In this document: piece by piece, positions 37,539 to 45,986 of the stretch
Position numbering within the stretch: the first letter of the stretch is position 1
Layout of the letters: the number at the start of each line of letters is the position of its first letter
IMG/VR virus record: IMGVR_UViG_3300020442_000008
Location: 62,001 to 126,000 of that record
DNA length: 64,000 nucleotides
Strand: one strand, 5' to 3'
From: a virus
Position numbers and translations under genes: made by a program
Notes under the pieces: model-generated
What the model was told of the DNA's origin: nothing
What the model saw: the letters and a program-made list of their open reading frames with translations, nothing else
Databases searched by the model: none

Positions 37539-38132
37539 ATGGAAAATATTGCTATAATAATTGCATCCATAGTTTCTGCAATTGGTGGGGTAGTTGCTGT
37601 TTGGGTGAAAAATAAATTTGAGTACAGGAAAAAGGAATGTATTCAAGAGATTGCGAGTTCTGGGGTTAATGTATATAAGGCTTTAGACTTTGTATTAAGT
37701 GAAACTGGTGCTGCCAGGGCTTATGTTTTTGAGTTTCATAATGGTGAGAAATTCTTCTCTGGAAAAGGTCAGCAGAAGTTTAGTTGTACTTATGAAAAAG
37801 TGAGGCCAGGGGTTAGTGCGGAGTGTTTAAATTCTCAGAACCATAGAATATCTAATTATAATGAATATATTCATACTTTGATTTGTGATGGTAAATATTA
37901 TTCTACAGACACAAGCTCTATAAAAGATTCTGCTTTATCTTCAATACTTCAAAATAAGGGTGTGCATTCTTTTTATAACGTTCCAATTAAAACTTTGAAT
38001 GGAAAAATTATTGGCATACTTGGAATAGATTACATCTGTCCTATAGAGAAATTTGAGTTTAATACGGATTGTCCTGATCCCGAGGTTTTTATGAAACGCC
38101 AGGCCAGAATTATAAGCGGTTACCTGATCTAG
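37539..38132 (+). CDS. membrane-anchored GAF-like protein, 197 aa
   Basis: One N-terminal membrane segment (about 3-24), then a soluble domain with VFEFHNGEKFFSGKGQQKFS, VPIKTLNGKIIGILGIDY at about 150-168. This layout fits a small-molecule-binding GAF domain. Similar TM-GAF proteins occur near holins in phages. Function unknown. Confidence 0.6.
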   Translation: MENIAIIIASIVSAIGGVVAVWVKNKFEYRKKECIQEIASSGVNVYKALDFVLSETGAARAYVFEFHNGEKFFSGKGQQKFSCTYEKVRPGVSAECLNSQNHRISNYNEYIHTLICDGKYYSTDTSSIKDSALSSILQNKGVHSFYNVPIKTLNGKIIGILGIDYICPIEKFEFNTDCPDPEVFMKRQARIISGYLI

Positions 38133-38166
38133 TTGATTTTTTAAAATATAATACTTATTATTATGT

Positions 38167-38487
38167 ATGTCTTTTACATATTGTAAATCCTGTGGTCATA
38201 AAAATATATATGCTGTAAATCCACCCAATTTTTGCGGAGGATGCGGGGCAAGTTTAGGCTCTGTTTCAAAAACTATGCCTATAAAAAAAGTTCGCCGAAC
38301 AAGGGTCAAACCTGAAGAGGTTGATTCGGAAGACGGCGAAGACATAAATGAAGTACCAAATATTGGCGATTTTAAATTCTCTGTATCCAACGATGGCTTG
38401 TATAAAGAAAAGATTAAGCTGGGTCAGATAGTTCCTAATATCGACACCATCGCCAAAGAACAGCTAGGCGATGAAGAAACCCAATGA
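38167..38487 (+). CDS. zinc-ribbon protein, 106 aa
   Basis: YCKSCGHKN ... NFCGGCGAS at residues about 5-28 forms a CxxC-x17-CxxC zinc ribbon. The remainder is acidic and disordered. It overlaps the sigma gene by 17 nt, so an association with transcription is plausible (inference). Confidence 0.7.
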   Translation: MSFTYCKSCGHKNIYAVNPPNFCGGCGASLGSVSKTMPIKKVRRTRVKPEEVDSEDGEDINEVPNIGDFKFSVSNDGLYKEKIKLGQIVPNIDTIAKEQLGDEETQ

Positions 38488-39250
38488 AGAGCAAGTTAAA
38501 AATTTTACTTTTGAAGAAAAATACGAAGAAATTTCAGTAGAAATTAAAAAAAGGCGGGGCAAATGGTTTCTTAATTCTTTGGCCTGGTTTGATTTTCAAG
38601 ATGTAGAACAAATAATTTGCGCCCACATAAGTAAAAAGTGGCATCAGTGGGATCAATCCCGACCACTAGGGCCGTGGATTAATAAAATTATTACCAATCA
38701 GATGAAGAACATCTTGCGTAATAATTACTCTAATTTTGTTAGACCATGCCTGAGTTGCCCATTTAATCAATCTAGGTCTAGTATAGATTCTGGAATATCT
38801 AATGGCAGTTTATGCGGATTTACTAGTAGTGGATTACAGGATTCGGAATGCCCATTATACTCTAAGTGGGAGAAGACTAAAAAATCAGCATATGATATCA
38901 AGATGGCTGTCACGATAGAGAACCATGCTGGAGAGGTTGCATGCATGTGTGATAAGCAAATAGATATTGATCGCGCCGCCGCAAAGCTAAACGAGCAAAT
39001 GAAAAAGGTTTTGCCCGAAAAACAGTATAAAGTATATAAAATGCTTTACGTAGATCATATGGATGAGGTAGAGGTGGCCAAAATTATGGGCTACAAGACA
39101 AGCGAAAAGGGAAGAAAGGCAGGGTATAAGCAGTTGAAAAATTTAAAAAAGATTTTCAAAGAAAAGGCAGTAAATATATTAAAGAAAGGAGAGATTGTAG
39201 CGTATGAAACCGCAGCTAGAATTAACCAAGGATCAAAAGGAATTTCTTAG
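38471..39250 (+). CDS. phage sigma-70-like factor with cysteine insert
   Basis: 259 residues. About 40-85 (DVEQIICAHISKKWHQWDQS then GPWINKIITNQMKNILRN) resembles sigma region 2. A Cys-rich insert (CLSC, LC, EC at about 95-135) could bind zinc. About 180-245 (LPEKQYKVYKMLYVDHMDEV, then EVAKIMGYKTSEKGRKAGYK) resembles sigma region 4, a helix-turn-helix reading the promoter. It lies among late genes. T4 gp55 is a functional precedent for a late phage sigma, not an obvious homologue. Candidate reader of the GTGTA class. Confidence 0.75.
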   Translation: MKKPNEEQVKNFTFEEKYEEISVEIKKRRGKWFLNSLAWFDFQDVEQIICAHISKKWHQWDQSRPLGPWINKIITNQMKNILRNNYSNFVRPCLSCPFNQSRSSIDSGISNGSLCGFTSSGLQDSECPLYSKWEKTKKSAYDIKMAVTIENHAGEVACMCDKQIDIDRAAAKLNEQMKKVLPEKQYKVYKMLYVDHMDEVEVAKIMGYKTSEKGRKAGYKQLKNLKKIFKEKAVNILKKGEIVAYETAARINQGSKGIS

Positions 39251-40262
39251 AGAAAATATAGATAAGATTAATGATCTATCTGAGCTTACTCGTCGGGTTT
39301 TTAACCGAGACGATTTAGATGGTAGGTCTAGGGAGGGTAGGGCCGTTAGGGCTTACCTCGCTCAGCAGGAATTGGATTATTCCACAAGGCATATAGACAA
39401 GAAAGAGGATATAGAGCTTAGTGAATCTCAGAAAGAGTTCTTAAGAAACAACGCTGCTCCTGGAGTCAGTAGTGTTGAGCTCGCAAAATTATGTTTTTCT
39501 GATAATAAAATAAAAAACTTAAGCAAGGAATTCTGGGCGGTTCATAACTTTATAACCGAAGAGGGTCTCGATGTTTTTGCTGAGGAGACAGGTTTAAATG
39601 TGAAATACTCCCCACCCAAGGCTGATAGTAAGGTTTTGAAGAAAATAAACGACTTTGTTGGCACGGAGATTTCTGAGGAGAAAATGACAGTTCAGTATAA
39701 AAGGTGCATAGAGTCCTTGAGAAAGTTTTTATGCGCCCCTAGGTTCTTGCAGGTTATTGAGACTTACACGTCCCTTGAAGATCGGGATTTGTTTGAGGCA
39801 GAATTCGTTCGGGCAACATGGGACAAACCAGACCTTTCTACTGACGAAATAAATTTATATATTAATGTATGCATGGATTACATTCAATTAAAAAGAATTC
39901 AATCCGCAATGAATAAACTTAATCGAATGTTTGATGAGGCCGAAGATCAGCAAGATTTAACTGTTAGGCTCGCAGAGCTTTTGAAGACTAAAAGCGAAGA
40001 GTATAATCAGTGTGAAAAGAGAATGGAATCCTTGATTTCAAAACTGCAGGGTGATAGGTCAAAAAGGATACAAAATAATGTTGAAAAAAACGCCAGTATA
40101 TTAAATTTGGTTCAATTGTTTCAGGAAGAAGAGGAGAGATTAATTATGGTGAAGATGGCTGAAATGCAAAAGCAGAGTATAGCTGAAGAGGCCGAGCAAT
40201 TAGAGAAGATGCCAGAGTGGAAGGCTAGAGTCTTGGGCATTAAAAAAACCGATGTAATATGA
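39204..40262 (+). CDS. tandem-domain DNA-binding-like protein, possible terminase small subunit
   Basis: 352 residues. Two N-terminal copies of LTKxQKEFLRxNxxxxxxxxEL (about 7-55 and 75-130) look like repeated helical DNA-binding domains; the C-terminal half is a long coiled coil (about 230-330). Placed upstream of the nuclease and TerL, which fits a terminase small subunit, but no motif proves it. Overlaps the sigma gene by 47 nt and the next gene by 4 nt. Confidence 0.5.
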   Translation: MKPQLELTKDQKEFLRENIDKINDLSELTRRVFNRDDLDGRSREGRAVRAYLAQQELDYSTRHIDKKEDIELSESQKEFLRNNAAPGVSSVELAKLCFSDNKIKNLSKEFWAVHNFITEEGLDVFAEETGLNVKYSPPKADSKVLKKINDFVGTEISEEKMTVQYKRCIESLRKFLCAPRFLQVIETYTSLEDRDLFEAEFVRATWDKPDLSTDEINLYINVCMDYIQLKRIQSAMNKLNRMFDEAEDQQDLTVRLAELLKTKSEEYNQCEKRMESLISKLQGDRSKRIQNNVEKNASILNLVQLFQEEEERLIMVKMAEMQKQSIAEEAEQLEKMPEWKARVLGIKKTDVI

Positions 40263-40921
40263 GCTATGACAGGCAGATAATTAACCAAAAGTATATTTCA
40301 AATCAAGGAGCTCTAGTTTTATCTCCTGGCCTGAAAGAGTGCGCCATGAATTTTTATAGAAATCCTAGCGCCCCAATATTTAGAGTTTTATATACTAATT
40401 GTACATTCGATGGAGCTAATACTTATTGGTCTGCTAAGTTTAACTTTGAATATTCTCAAAGTTTTGAGGGTTGCAAGTTTATTGGTGGGTCTAAGGGTAT
40501 TATTGATATTTGTAGGGGTGGAGATATTCAGTTTAAAAACTGCGATTTTGAAGGTAAGTCAAAAAATAGTCAAGTCTGTATTAGGGGTGGCGCAAAGAAT
40601 GTTGTGTTTGAGGATTGTAGTTTTCGGCGCTCAAGCGTAAGTCTTATTAGTCCAGTATTTACGTTTGGTGGTTGGTCTATTTTTGATTTTTTTGATCGGC
40701 CATTTTGCAGAAATATTAAGGTTGAAAATTGTAAATTTGTTAAAAGCCTTATTAAGGGTTTTACGATGTATTCAGAAAAAATAAATATAAAAAACTCAGG
40801 GGTTGGTTGGTTGGGGTTGCCCGTTTGGCTTGTTAACTTTTACTGGAAAATCAAACGCAGAATTTTAAAGCATAAAAATATTCCACCGTCCATAGCTGCT
40901 GTATACCCAGAAGAATTATGA
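40259..40921 (+). CDS. right-handed beta-helix-type protein, 220 aa
   Basis: Repeated short strands with a C-x-F turn (CTFDGAN, CKFIGGS, CDFEGKS, CSFRRSS, CKFVKS) imply a parallel beta-helix of pectate-lyase type, seen in tail spikes. The C-terminus is hydrophobic then basic. Its placement between packaging genes is odd. Overlaps both neighbours by 4 nt. Confidence 0.6.
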   Translation: MSYDRQIINQKYISNQGALVLSPGLKECAMNFYRNPSAPIFRVLYTNCTFDGANTYWSAKFNFEYSQSFEGCKFIGGSKGIIDICRGGDIQFKNCDFEGKSKNSQVCIRGGAKNVVFEDCSFRRSSVSLISPVFTFGGWSIFDFFDRPFCRNIKVENCKFVKSLIKGFTMYSEKINIKNSGVGWLGLPVWLVNFYWKIKRRILKHKNIPPSIAAVYPEEL

Positions 40922-41871
40922 TAACTTGTAAAGTTTGTGACAAAGAGTTTAAATCCGAGAGAGCCTTACATTGCCACCTGAAGGCTCACAATATGACCCT
41001 GGCCGAATATTATACTAAATTTTTTCCAAGAAAGAATAAGTTAACAGGAGACCCTATTCCTTTTAAGGATAAAGATACTTATTTTAATACAGACTTTAGT
41101 GATTACAGGCAGTTAAAAAAGTGGTGTGATACCGCTCCAGAAGAAGAGGTTAAGGAGTATATTATATCTTTATTAAAGAAGAGGGTTGATTTAAGATCTT
41201 TAACGAGGGCGCCTAGTCATTTGGAGCTTATAATAAATAAAATGCCTACGATTGATCATTATAAGAAACATTTTGGGTCTTACAGCGAAGCATCTAAGGC
41301 TATAGGCTTAAGGCCCTTATTTGAAAAAGCCTTACCTTTAGACTTTAATAATTGTGATGATTCGATGTTGAAAATATTTATAGATACTAGAGAGCAGATG
41401 CCATTGACCTTTAATAACTCGGAGATTATGGCTTTAAATATAGGAGACTATACTGCCTCGGGAAGTTTTTATGATAGGACTTATGTAGATAGAAAAAGCA
41501 CTAATGATTTTATAGGAACTTTAAGTCTTGGAAATATAGATCGATTTAAAAGAGAAATGGAACGGGTGAGAAATGCAGACTCTTATATGTTTGTTGTTGT
41601 GGAGTCTAATTTAAGAGATTTAGAATCTTACATGCGGGCCGCAAAGAGTAAAAAATTCGGTCCGCATAAGACTAATTTAAAATTCATATACCACAATATG
41701 CGAGAAGTTATGCATGAGTTTGAAGACTGCTGTCAGTTTGTTTTTGCGGATAACAGAAAAGGTTTAGAAATTATCATTCCAAAGATATTATTTTTTGGTA
41801 GGATTATATGGGGAGTGGACTTACAATATTATATAGACAAAAATGAGCTGGACATCGGGAGAACAAAATAG
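40918..41871 (+). CDS. C2H2 zinc finger - ERCC4-type nuclease fusion
   Basis: 317 residues. CKVCDKEFKSERALHCHLKAH (residues 4-24; C2H2-type spacing) is followed by a helical linker, then IFIDTREQ (about 155), IGDYTASG and DRKSTNDFIGTL (about 190-205; the ERK nuclease signature) and DRFKREMERVRNADSYMFVV, matching the ERCC4/XPF-Mus81 endonuclease fold. It probably cuts branched phage DNA before packaging; the 29-nt overlap with terL supports that. The two-domain layout is unusual. Confidence 0.8.
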   Translation: MITCKVCDKEFKSERALHCHLKAHNMTLAEYYTKFFPRKNKLTGDPIPFKDKDTYFNTDFSDYRQLKKWCDTAPEEEVKEYIISLLKKRVDLRSLTRAPSHLELIINKMPTIDHYKKHFGSYSEASKAIGLRPLFEKALPLDFNNCDDSMLKIFIDTREQMPLTFNNSEIMALNIGDYTASGSFYDRTYVDRKSTNDFIGTLSLGNIDRFKREMERVRNADSYMFVVVESNLRDLESYMRAAKSKKFGPHKTNLKFIYHNMREVMHEFEDCCQFVFADNRKGLEIIIPKILFFGRIIWGVDLQYYIDKNELDIGRTK

Positions 41872-43711
41872 AGAGATTAATAATTCTATTAATCAAGAGC
41901 TTCTTGCAAAAGAGGGTTTTCTTGAGGAAAGGGAGGCGAAGATTTTGTTGTATAAATTTCTGAGAGAAAATACAACATTTACTACAGAGCTTATCTCTGG
42001 CATTAAATTATTTCCTTTTCAGCACATGGCTATTAAGGCTATGTTTGAGACTGATTATTTTATGGGAGTTTGGAGTCGTGGTATGTCTAAGTCTTTTACT
42101 ACAGGTATATATGCTTTCTTGGATGCTATATTAAACCAGGGTGTTGAAATTGGTATACTCTCCAAGTCTTTTCGTCAGGCGAAAATGATCTTTAAAAAGA
42201 TAGAGGATATCGCCGCTAAACCTGAGGCTTCTTTTTTGTCGCAATGTATAACTAGAAAATCTAAAAGCAATGACGAATGGCTTATGGAAATCGGATCTTC
42301 AAGAATTCGCGCGCTACCTTTGGGCGATGGTGAGAAACTTCGTGGTTTCAGGTTTCATAGAATTATCATCGATGAGTTTTTATTGATGCCAGAGAGAATT
42401 TATAATGAGGTTATTGTACCCTTCCTTTCTGTTGTAGAGAACCCAACCCAAAGACAAGAACTTTATGATCTTGAAAGCAAATTAATTGAAGAGGGTAAGA
42501 TGGAAGAAAAGGATAGATATAGGTGGCCAAACAATAAATTAATAATGCTATCTTCGGCTAGTTATAAATTTGAATATATGTATAAGTTGTATTGTCAGTT
42601 TGAGGATTTGATTCAGGACCCTTCTCAGGACAAGAACGACGCGCACCGCACGATCATGCAATTTAGTTATGACTGTGCCCCTCAGCAGCTTTACGATCAG
42701 AACCTAATCGATCAAGCAAAAGCAACCATGAGCCATAGTCAGTTTGAGCGAGAGTTTGGCGCAGTTTTTACTGACGATAGTAGTGGTTATTTTAAAACAT
42801 CTCGTATGGCGGGATGCACTGTTGACGAAGGTTCTAATCCGTGTGTAGAGGTTAAGGGTGAGGCGGGCGCAAAATACATATTATCCTTTGACCCAAGTTG
42901 GGCAGAGTCTGAAAGTTCGGATGATTTTGCTATGACGGTTTTTAAATTAAACCCAGAAACAAAAATGGGGACAATGGTTCACGGTTATGCTTTAAGTGGT
43001 ACAAATTTAAAACAACATATTGAATATTTTGATTATATACTTAAAAATTTTAATATAATATTTATTGTGGGCGACTATAACGGCGGAGTTCAATTTATTA
43101 ACGCCGTAAATGAAAGTTCTATATTTAAAAAGCAGAATAAGAAAATCGGAGTAATATCTTCGTCTCTTGATAAGCCAGAAGAGTATCATGGCGACTTGAT
43201 TGAATTAAAAAAACAATACGATCTTGATTCTAATAAAATATGTTATCTGAGAAAGCCTTCTTCGTCATGGATTCGGGTGGCTAACGAATTGCTTCAAGCT
43301 AACTTTGATCACAAAAGGATTTGGTTTGGATGTAGGGCAACCGACGATCAGTATCACGAGCAAGTTAGAAAAAAGATTCCTATTTCAAAAATTAAATTCT
43401 TAAGGACAGCGGATTCCGAAGACAAGCAAAGTGACAGAGCTAAAATGATTGACTTTGTAGAACATCAATATGATATGATTGAGCTAACCAAGTCTCAGTG
43501 TGCTTTAATACAAATAAAAACATCTCCCCAGGGTACTCAAACTTTTGATTTACCTGACAATTTGAGAAGACAGACTGGTCCAGATAAGGCAAGAAAAGAT
43601 AGTTATTCTTCACTTGTACTTGGTAATTGGATGATTAAAATATATAATGATATGAACGATCTAAAAATAGACAATATTCAATCTACATTTACTCCAATGT
43701 TTATCGGTTAA
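41843..43711 (+). CDS. terL: terminase large subunit
   Basis: 622 residues. Atypical Walker A WSRGMSKS (about 77-84), Walker B RIIIDEF (about 172), and C-terminal RNase H-like nuclease with FDPSWAESESSDDFAM (about 348) and VGDYNGG. TerL powers DNA translocation into the prohead and cuts at the end. The Gly before the P-loop Lys is Ser. It starts inside the nuclease gene and ends 35 nt before the protease. Confidence 0.9.
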   Translation: MSWTSGEQNREINNSINQELLAKEGFLEEREAKILLYKFLRENTTFTTELISGIKLFPFQHMAIKAMFETDYFMGVWSRGMSKSFTTGIYAFLDAILNQGVEIGILSKSFRQAKMIFKKIEDIAAKPEASFLSQCITRKSKSNDEWLMEIGSSRIRALPLGDGEKLRGFRFHRIIIDEFLLMPERIYNEVIVPFLSVVENPTQRQELYDLESKLIEEGKMEEKDRYRWPNNKLIMLSSASYKFEYMYKLYCQFEDLIQDPSQDKNDAHRTIMQFSYDCAPQQLYDQNLIDQAKATMSHSQFEREFGAVFTDDSSGYFKTSRMAGCTVDEGSNPCVEVKGEAGAKYILSFDPSWAESESSDDFAMTVFKLNPETKMGTMVHGYALSGTNLKQHIEYFDYILKNFNIIFIVGDYNGGVQFINAVNESSIFKKQNKKIGVISSSLDKPEEYHGDLIELKKQYDLDSNKICYLRKPSSSWIRVANELLQANFDHKRIWFGCRATDDQYHEQVRKKIPISKIKFLRTADSEDKQSDRAKMIDFVEHQYDMIELTKSQCALIQIKTSPQGTQTFDLPDNLRRQTGPDKARKDSYSSLVLGNWMIKIYNDMNDLKIDNIQSTFTPMFIG

Positions 43712-43732
43712 TATCTATTTTAAATAAATAAA

Positions 43733-43746
43733 GTGTATCAAAAAAT
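43733..43746 (+). promoter_or_regulatory. GTGTA box, second promoter class
   Basis: GTGTA at 43733-43737, 9 nt to the GTG start at 43747. Start of the head module. Confidence 0.45.
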
Positions 43747-45312
43747 GTGAAAAAGTATAAATATTCTACTAAATTTAATTTTGAAGTTTCCGCTGCATCT
43801 CTAGATGAATATCAAAATGTATCGGAAGCTTCCTTAAAATCCTTAAGGGACTTGATACCTGATGATGTTGACCTCGAGAGAAATATTGATATTACTGCCG
43901 TGGCTTTTAATGCCGCAGTGGTTAATAAGTTTAATAAAAACGGAGATGGAATAGATAGCAAGTCCGCAATAGAGATAAAAGATTTATTTATACATAAGCC
44001 CTGTAATATAGAGCACCAAAAAGATAACGTTGTTGGTCATATCATTTCTGCAGGGTTTTCCGAATATAAGTCAGATAATCAGTTTATGGATCCTGACCCC
44101 GAGTCTTCTGAGCCTTTTAATATTTGCCTAGGTGCTATTGTTTATAAAACTGTACAGCCGGAATTTGCAGAACAAATAATTGACTCAGTTGATGAAGCTA
44201 GCGAGAATTACCAATCTGTATCCGCAAGCTGGGAAATTGGTTTTAATGAATATGCTGTTGTCGTGGGGTCTGGCCCGTTTGATCAACGAAAGGTTATTAG
44301 GGATAAAGATGAAATTGAATCTTTGAGTTCTAATTTAAAATCTTTCGGAGGAAAGGGTGTGACTGAAGATGGCGAAGAAATTAATAGACTTATTGAGGGT
44401 GAAATTTTTCCACTTGGCATAGGGTTTACAAATAATCCTGCAGCAGACGTCAAGGGTGTCGTAATGAAAGAAGATGATGATGAAATTGAAAATGTTGATA
44501 ACTCGAGCGTTACGAAAAAAACCGACGATCAAGAAAAAAGTTCTCATTTAAATGACAGCGCTGTAATACAAGAGGAACAAAACTTTTTTTCAAAAACTAT
44601 GGAAAAGCAAGAACTACTAAAAGATATTGAACAGCTCCTTTCTGAAAAGGCGGCTGCAAAAGACTTTTCGGATGAAGCTATCGCTAACATTACTAAGGTC
44701 TTTCACGATGCTATTCGTGAAAAGAGCGAGGAGTATGTTGAGCAGATTGAAAAAGCGAAAGCTGAGCAAGCCGAAGCGCAAACTCAAAAAGATGAGCTAG
44801 CAAAAACCTTATCGGAACTTCAAAGCAAGCTTGAAGAAACCGAGCAAAAACTTGAGTCCCTTGAGGTTGAAAAATCTGAAAGAGAATCTCAGGCAAGATT
44901 TGATTCAAGAATGAGCTTGATTGAAGAATCTTATACTTTGGAAGACGAGGACAGAAAAATTATCGCTGCCGAACTTTCTGAGATTGATGATTCTGAAGAG
45001 GCGTTTGCTTCGTATCAGGAAAAGCTTTCTGTAGTATTCAAATCCAAGAGCAATGAGTATATTAAAAAGCTCGCAGAAGAGATGGAAGCTAAGATTCAAG
45101 AAGAAGTCGCTAAAAGATTAAATTCTGAAACATCAGAAGCAACTGAAGTGACTGCTGAAGAAGGCTCAAAAGTTATTGAAGAATCTTTAGAAAAAGCCGA
45201 AGCAACAGAAGAGGTTATTCCTAATAATAATGGCGCAACCTCCGAGACCGAAGAATCATTGAGAGATCGGTTTGCTCAAGCATTTAAAGATTCTGTGAAA
45301 GTTACATACTAA
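43747..45312 (+). CDS. prohead protease fused to scaffold
   Basis: 521 residues, GTG start. The N-terminal part (ITAVAFNAAVVNKFNKNGDG, NIEHQKDNVVGHI with His 90, SVSASWEIGF with a Ser at about 157) fits the herpes/T4 gp21-type serine protease family. From about residue 280 a long coiled coil rich in Glu/Lys resembles a scaffold core. So protease and scaffold are one polypeptide; such fusions cleave their own core during maturation. Confidence 0.8.
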   Translation: MKKYKYSTKFNFEVSAASLDEYQNVSEASLKSLRDLIPDDVDLERNIDITAVAFNAAVVNKFNKNGDGIDSKSAIEIKDLFIHKPCNIEHQKDNVVGHIISAGFSEYKSDNQFMDPDPESSEPFNICLGAIVYKTVQPEFAEQIIDSVDEASENYQSVSASWEIGFNEYAVVVGSGPFDQRKVIRDKDEIESLSSNLKSFGGKGVTEDGEEINRLIEGEIFPLGIGFTNNPAADVKGVVMKEDDDEIENVDNSSVTKKTDDQEKSSHLNDSAVIQEEQNFFSKTMEKQELLKDIEQLLSEKAAAKDFSDEAIANITKVFHDAIREKSEEYVEQIEKAKAEQAEAQTQKDELAKTLSELQSKLEETEQKLESLEVEKSERESQARFDSRMSLIEESYTLEDEDRKIIAAELSEIDDSEEAFASYQEKLSVVFKSKSNEYIKKLAEEMEAKIQEEVAKRLNSETSEATEVTAEEGSKVIEESLEKAEATEEVIPNNNGATSETEESLRDRFAQAFKDSVKVTY

Positions 45313-45332
45313 ATTTTAAGGAAAAATAAAAA

Positions 45333-45968
45333 ATGGCTACTAGATTAGAACCATACAGAGACTACAGTGAACACGAGGTGGTAAACCTCTTTTCGCTAGC
45401 CGTTGCTGACGACCAAGACTTACGTCTTTGGGGTCCTGGCGACGCACTCTCGGGCGATCAGGATGCGGGCGTTATTGTTACAGCAGATGCTGCTGCTGCA
45501 GAATTGCCCGGGGATATTCCTGGTTTTTCCGATAAAGATGCAGGAGGCGCAACAACTGCCCTAAGAAAATTTCTTGGTGCAAGCGGGCAACCTCATGTAG
45601 GATATAATGCTTACCCAGTTGTGGGATTGAATGTGAAAGCCGCTACAAATGGTGGCGATGCACCTTTAGGCATTACTTTAAAGCAAACTCTCGCTTACGA
45701 TGAGAATGACGAGAACCTTCTTCGTTATCCTCTTAAGAAAGATGAGCTTCAAGCTGTTCTTCCTGGACAAGCAGTACCAATTTTGACAAGAGGTCTTGTA
45801 CTTCTTAATGGTCTTGCTTTCGAGAACGGAGCAACTCCAGCAGTTGGAGAAGGTCTTGACCTTTCTGCAACTGATGATGGTAAATTCGCCGCTGGCGGAG
45901 CAGGATCGCTTGGAAAAATCATCGCATCTGGTGCAGGTGGGAAGTTTCTTTGCAAAATTTCTTTCTAA
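45333..45968 (+). CDS. head decoration-type protein
   Basis: 211 residues, Ala/Gly-rich with VPILTRGLVLLNGLAFENGA and an Ala/Asp/Gly-rich N-terminal loop, similar to decoration proteins upstream of capsid genes. AAGGAAAA leader is a Shine-Dalgarno site. Located between protease and capsid, as in lambda-type order. Assignment by context plus composition. Confidence 0.65.
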   Translation: MATRLEPYRDYSEHEVVNLFSLAVADDQDLRLWGPGDALSGDQDAGVIVTADAAAAELPGDIPGFSDKDAGGATTALRKFLGASGQPHVGYNAYPVVGLNVKAATNGGDAPLGITLKQTLAYDENDENLLRYPLKKDELQAVLPGQAVPILTRGLVLLNGLAFENGATPAVGEGLDLSATDDGKFAAGGAGSLGKIIASGAGGKFLCKISF

Positions 45969-45986
45969 CATTAGGAGATAAACGAC

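Noticed and set aside
37539-38132. GAF-like protein as a two-component sensor
   Set aside because: No kinase or response-regulator module; only a membrane anchor and one small-molecule-like domain are seen.
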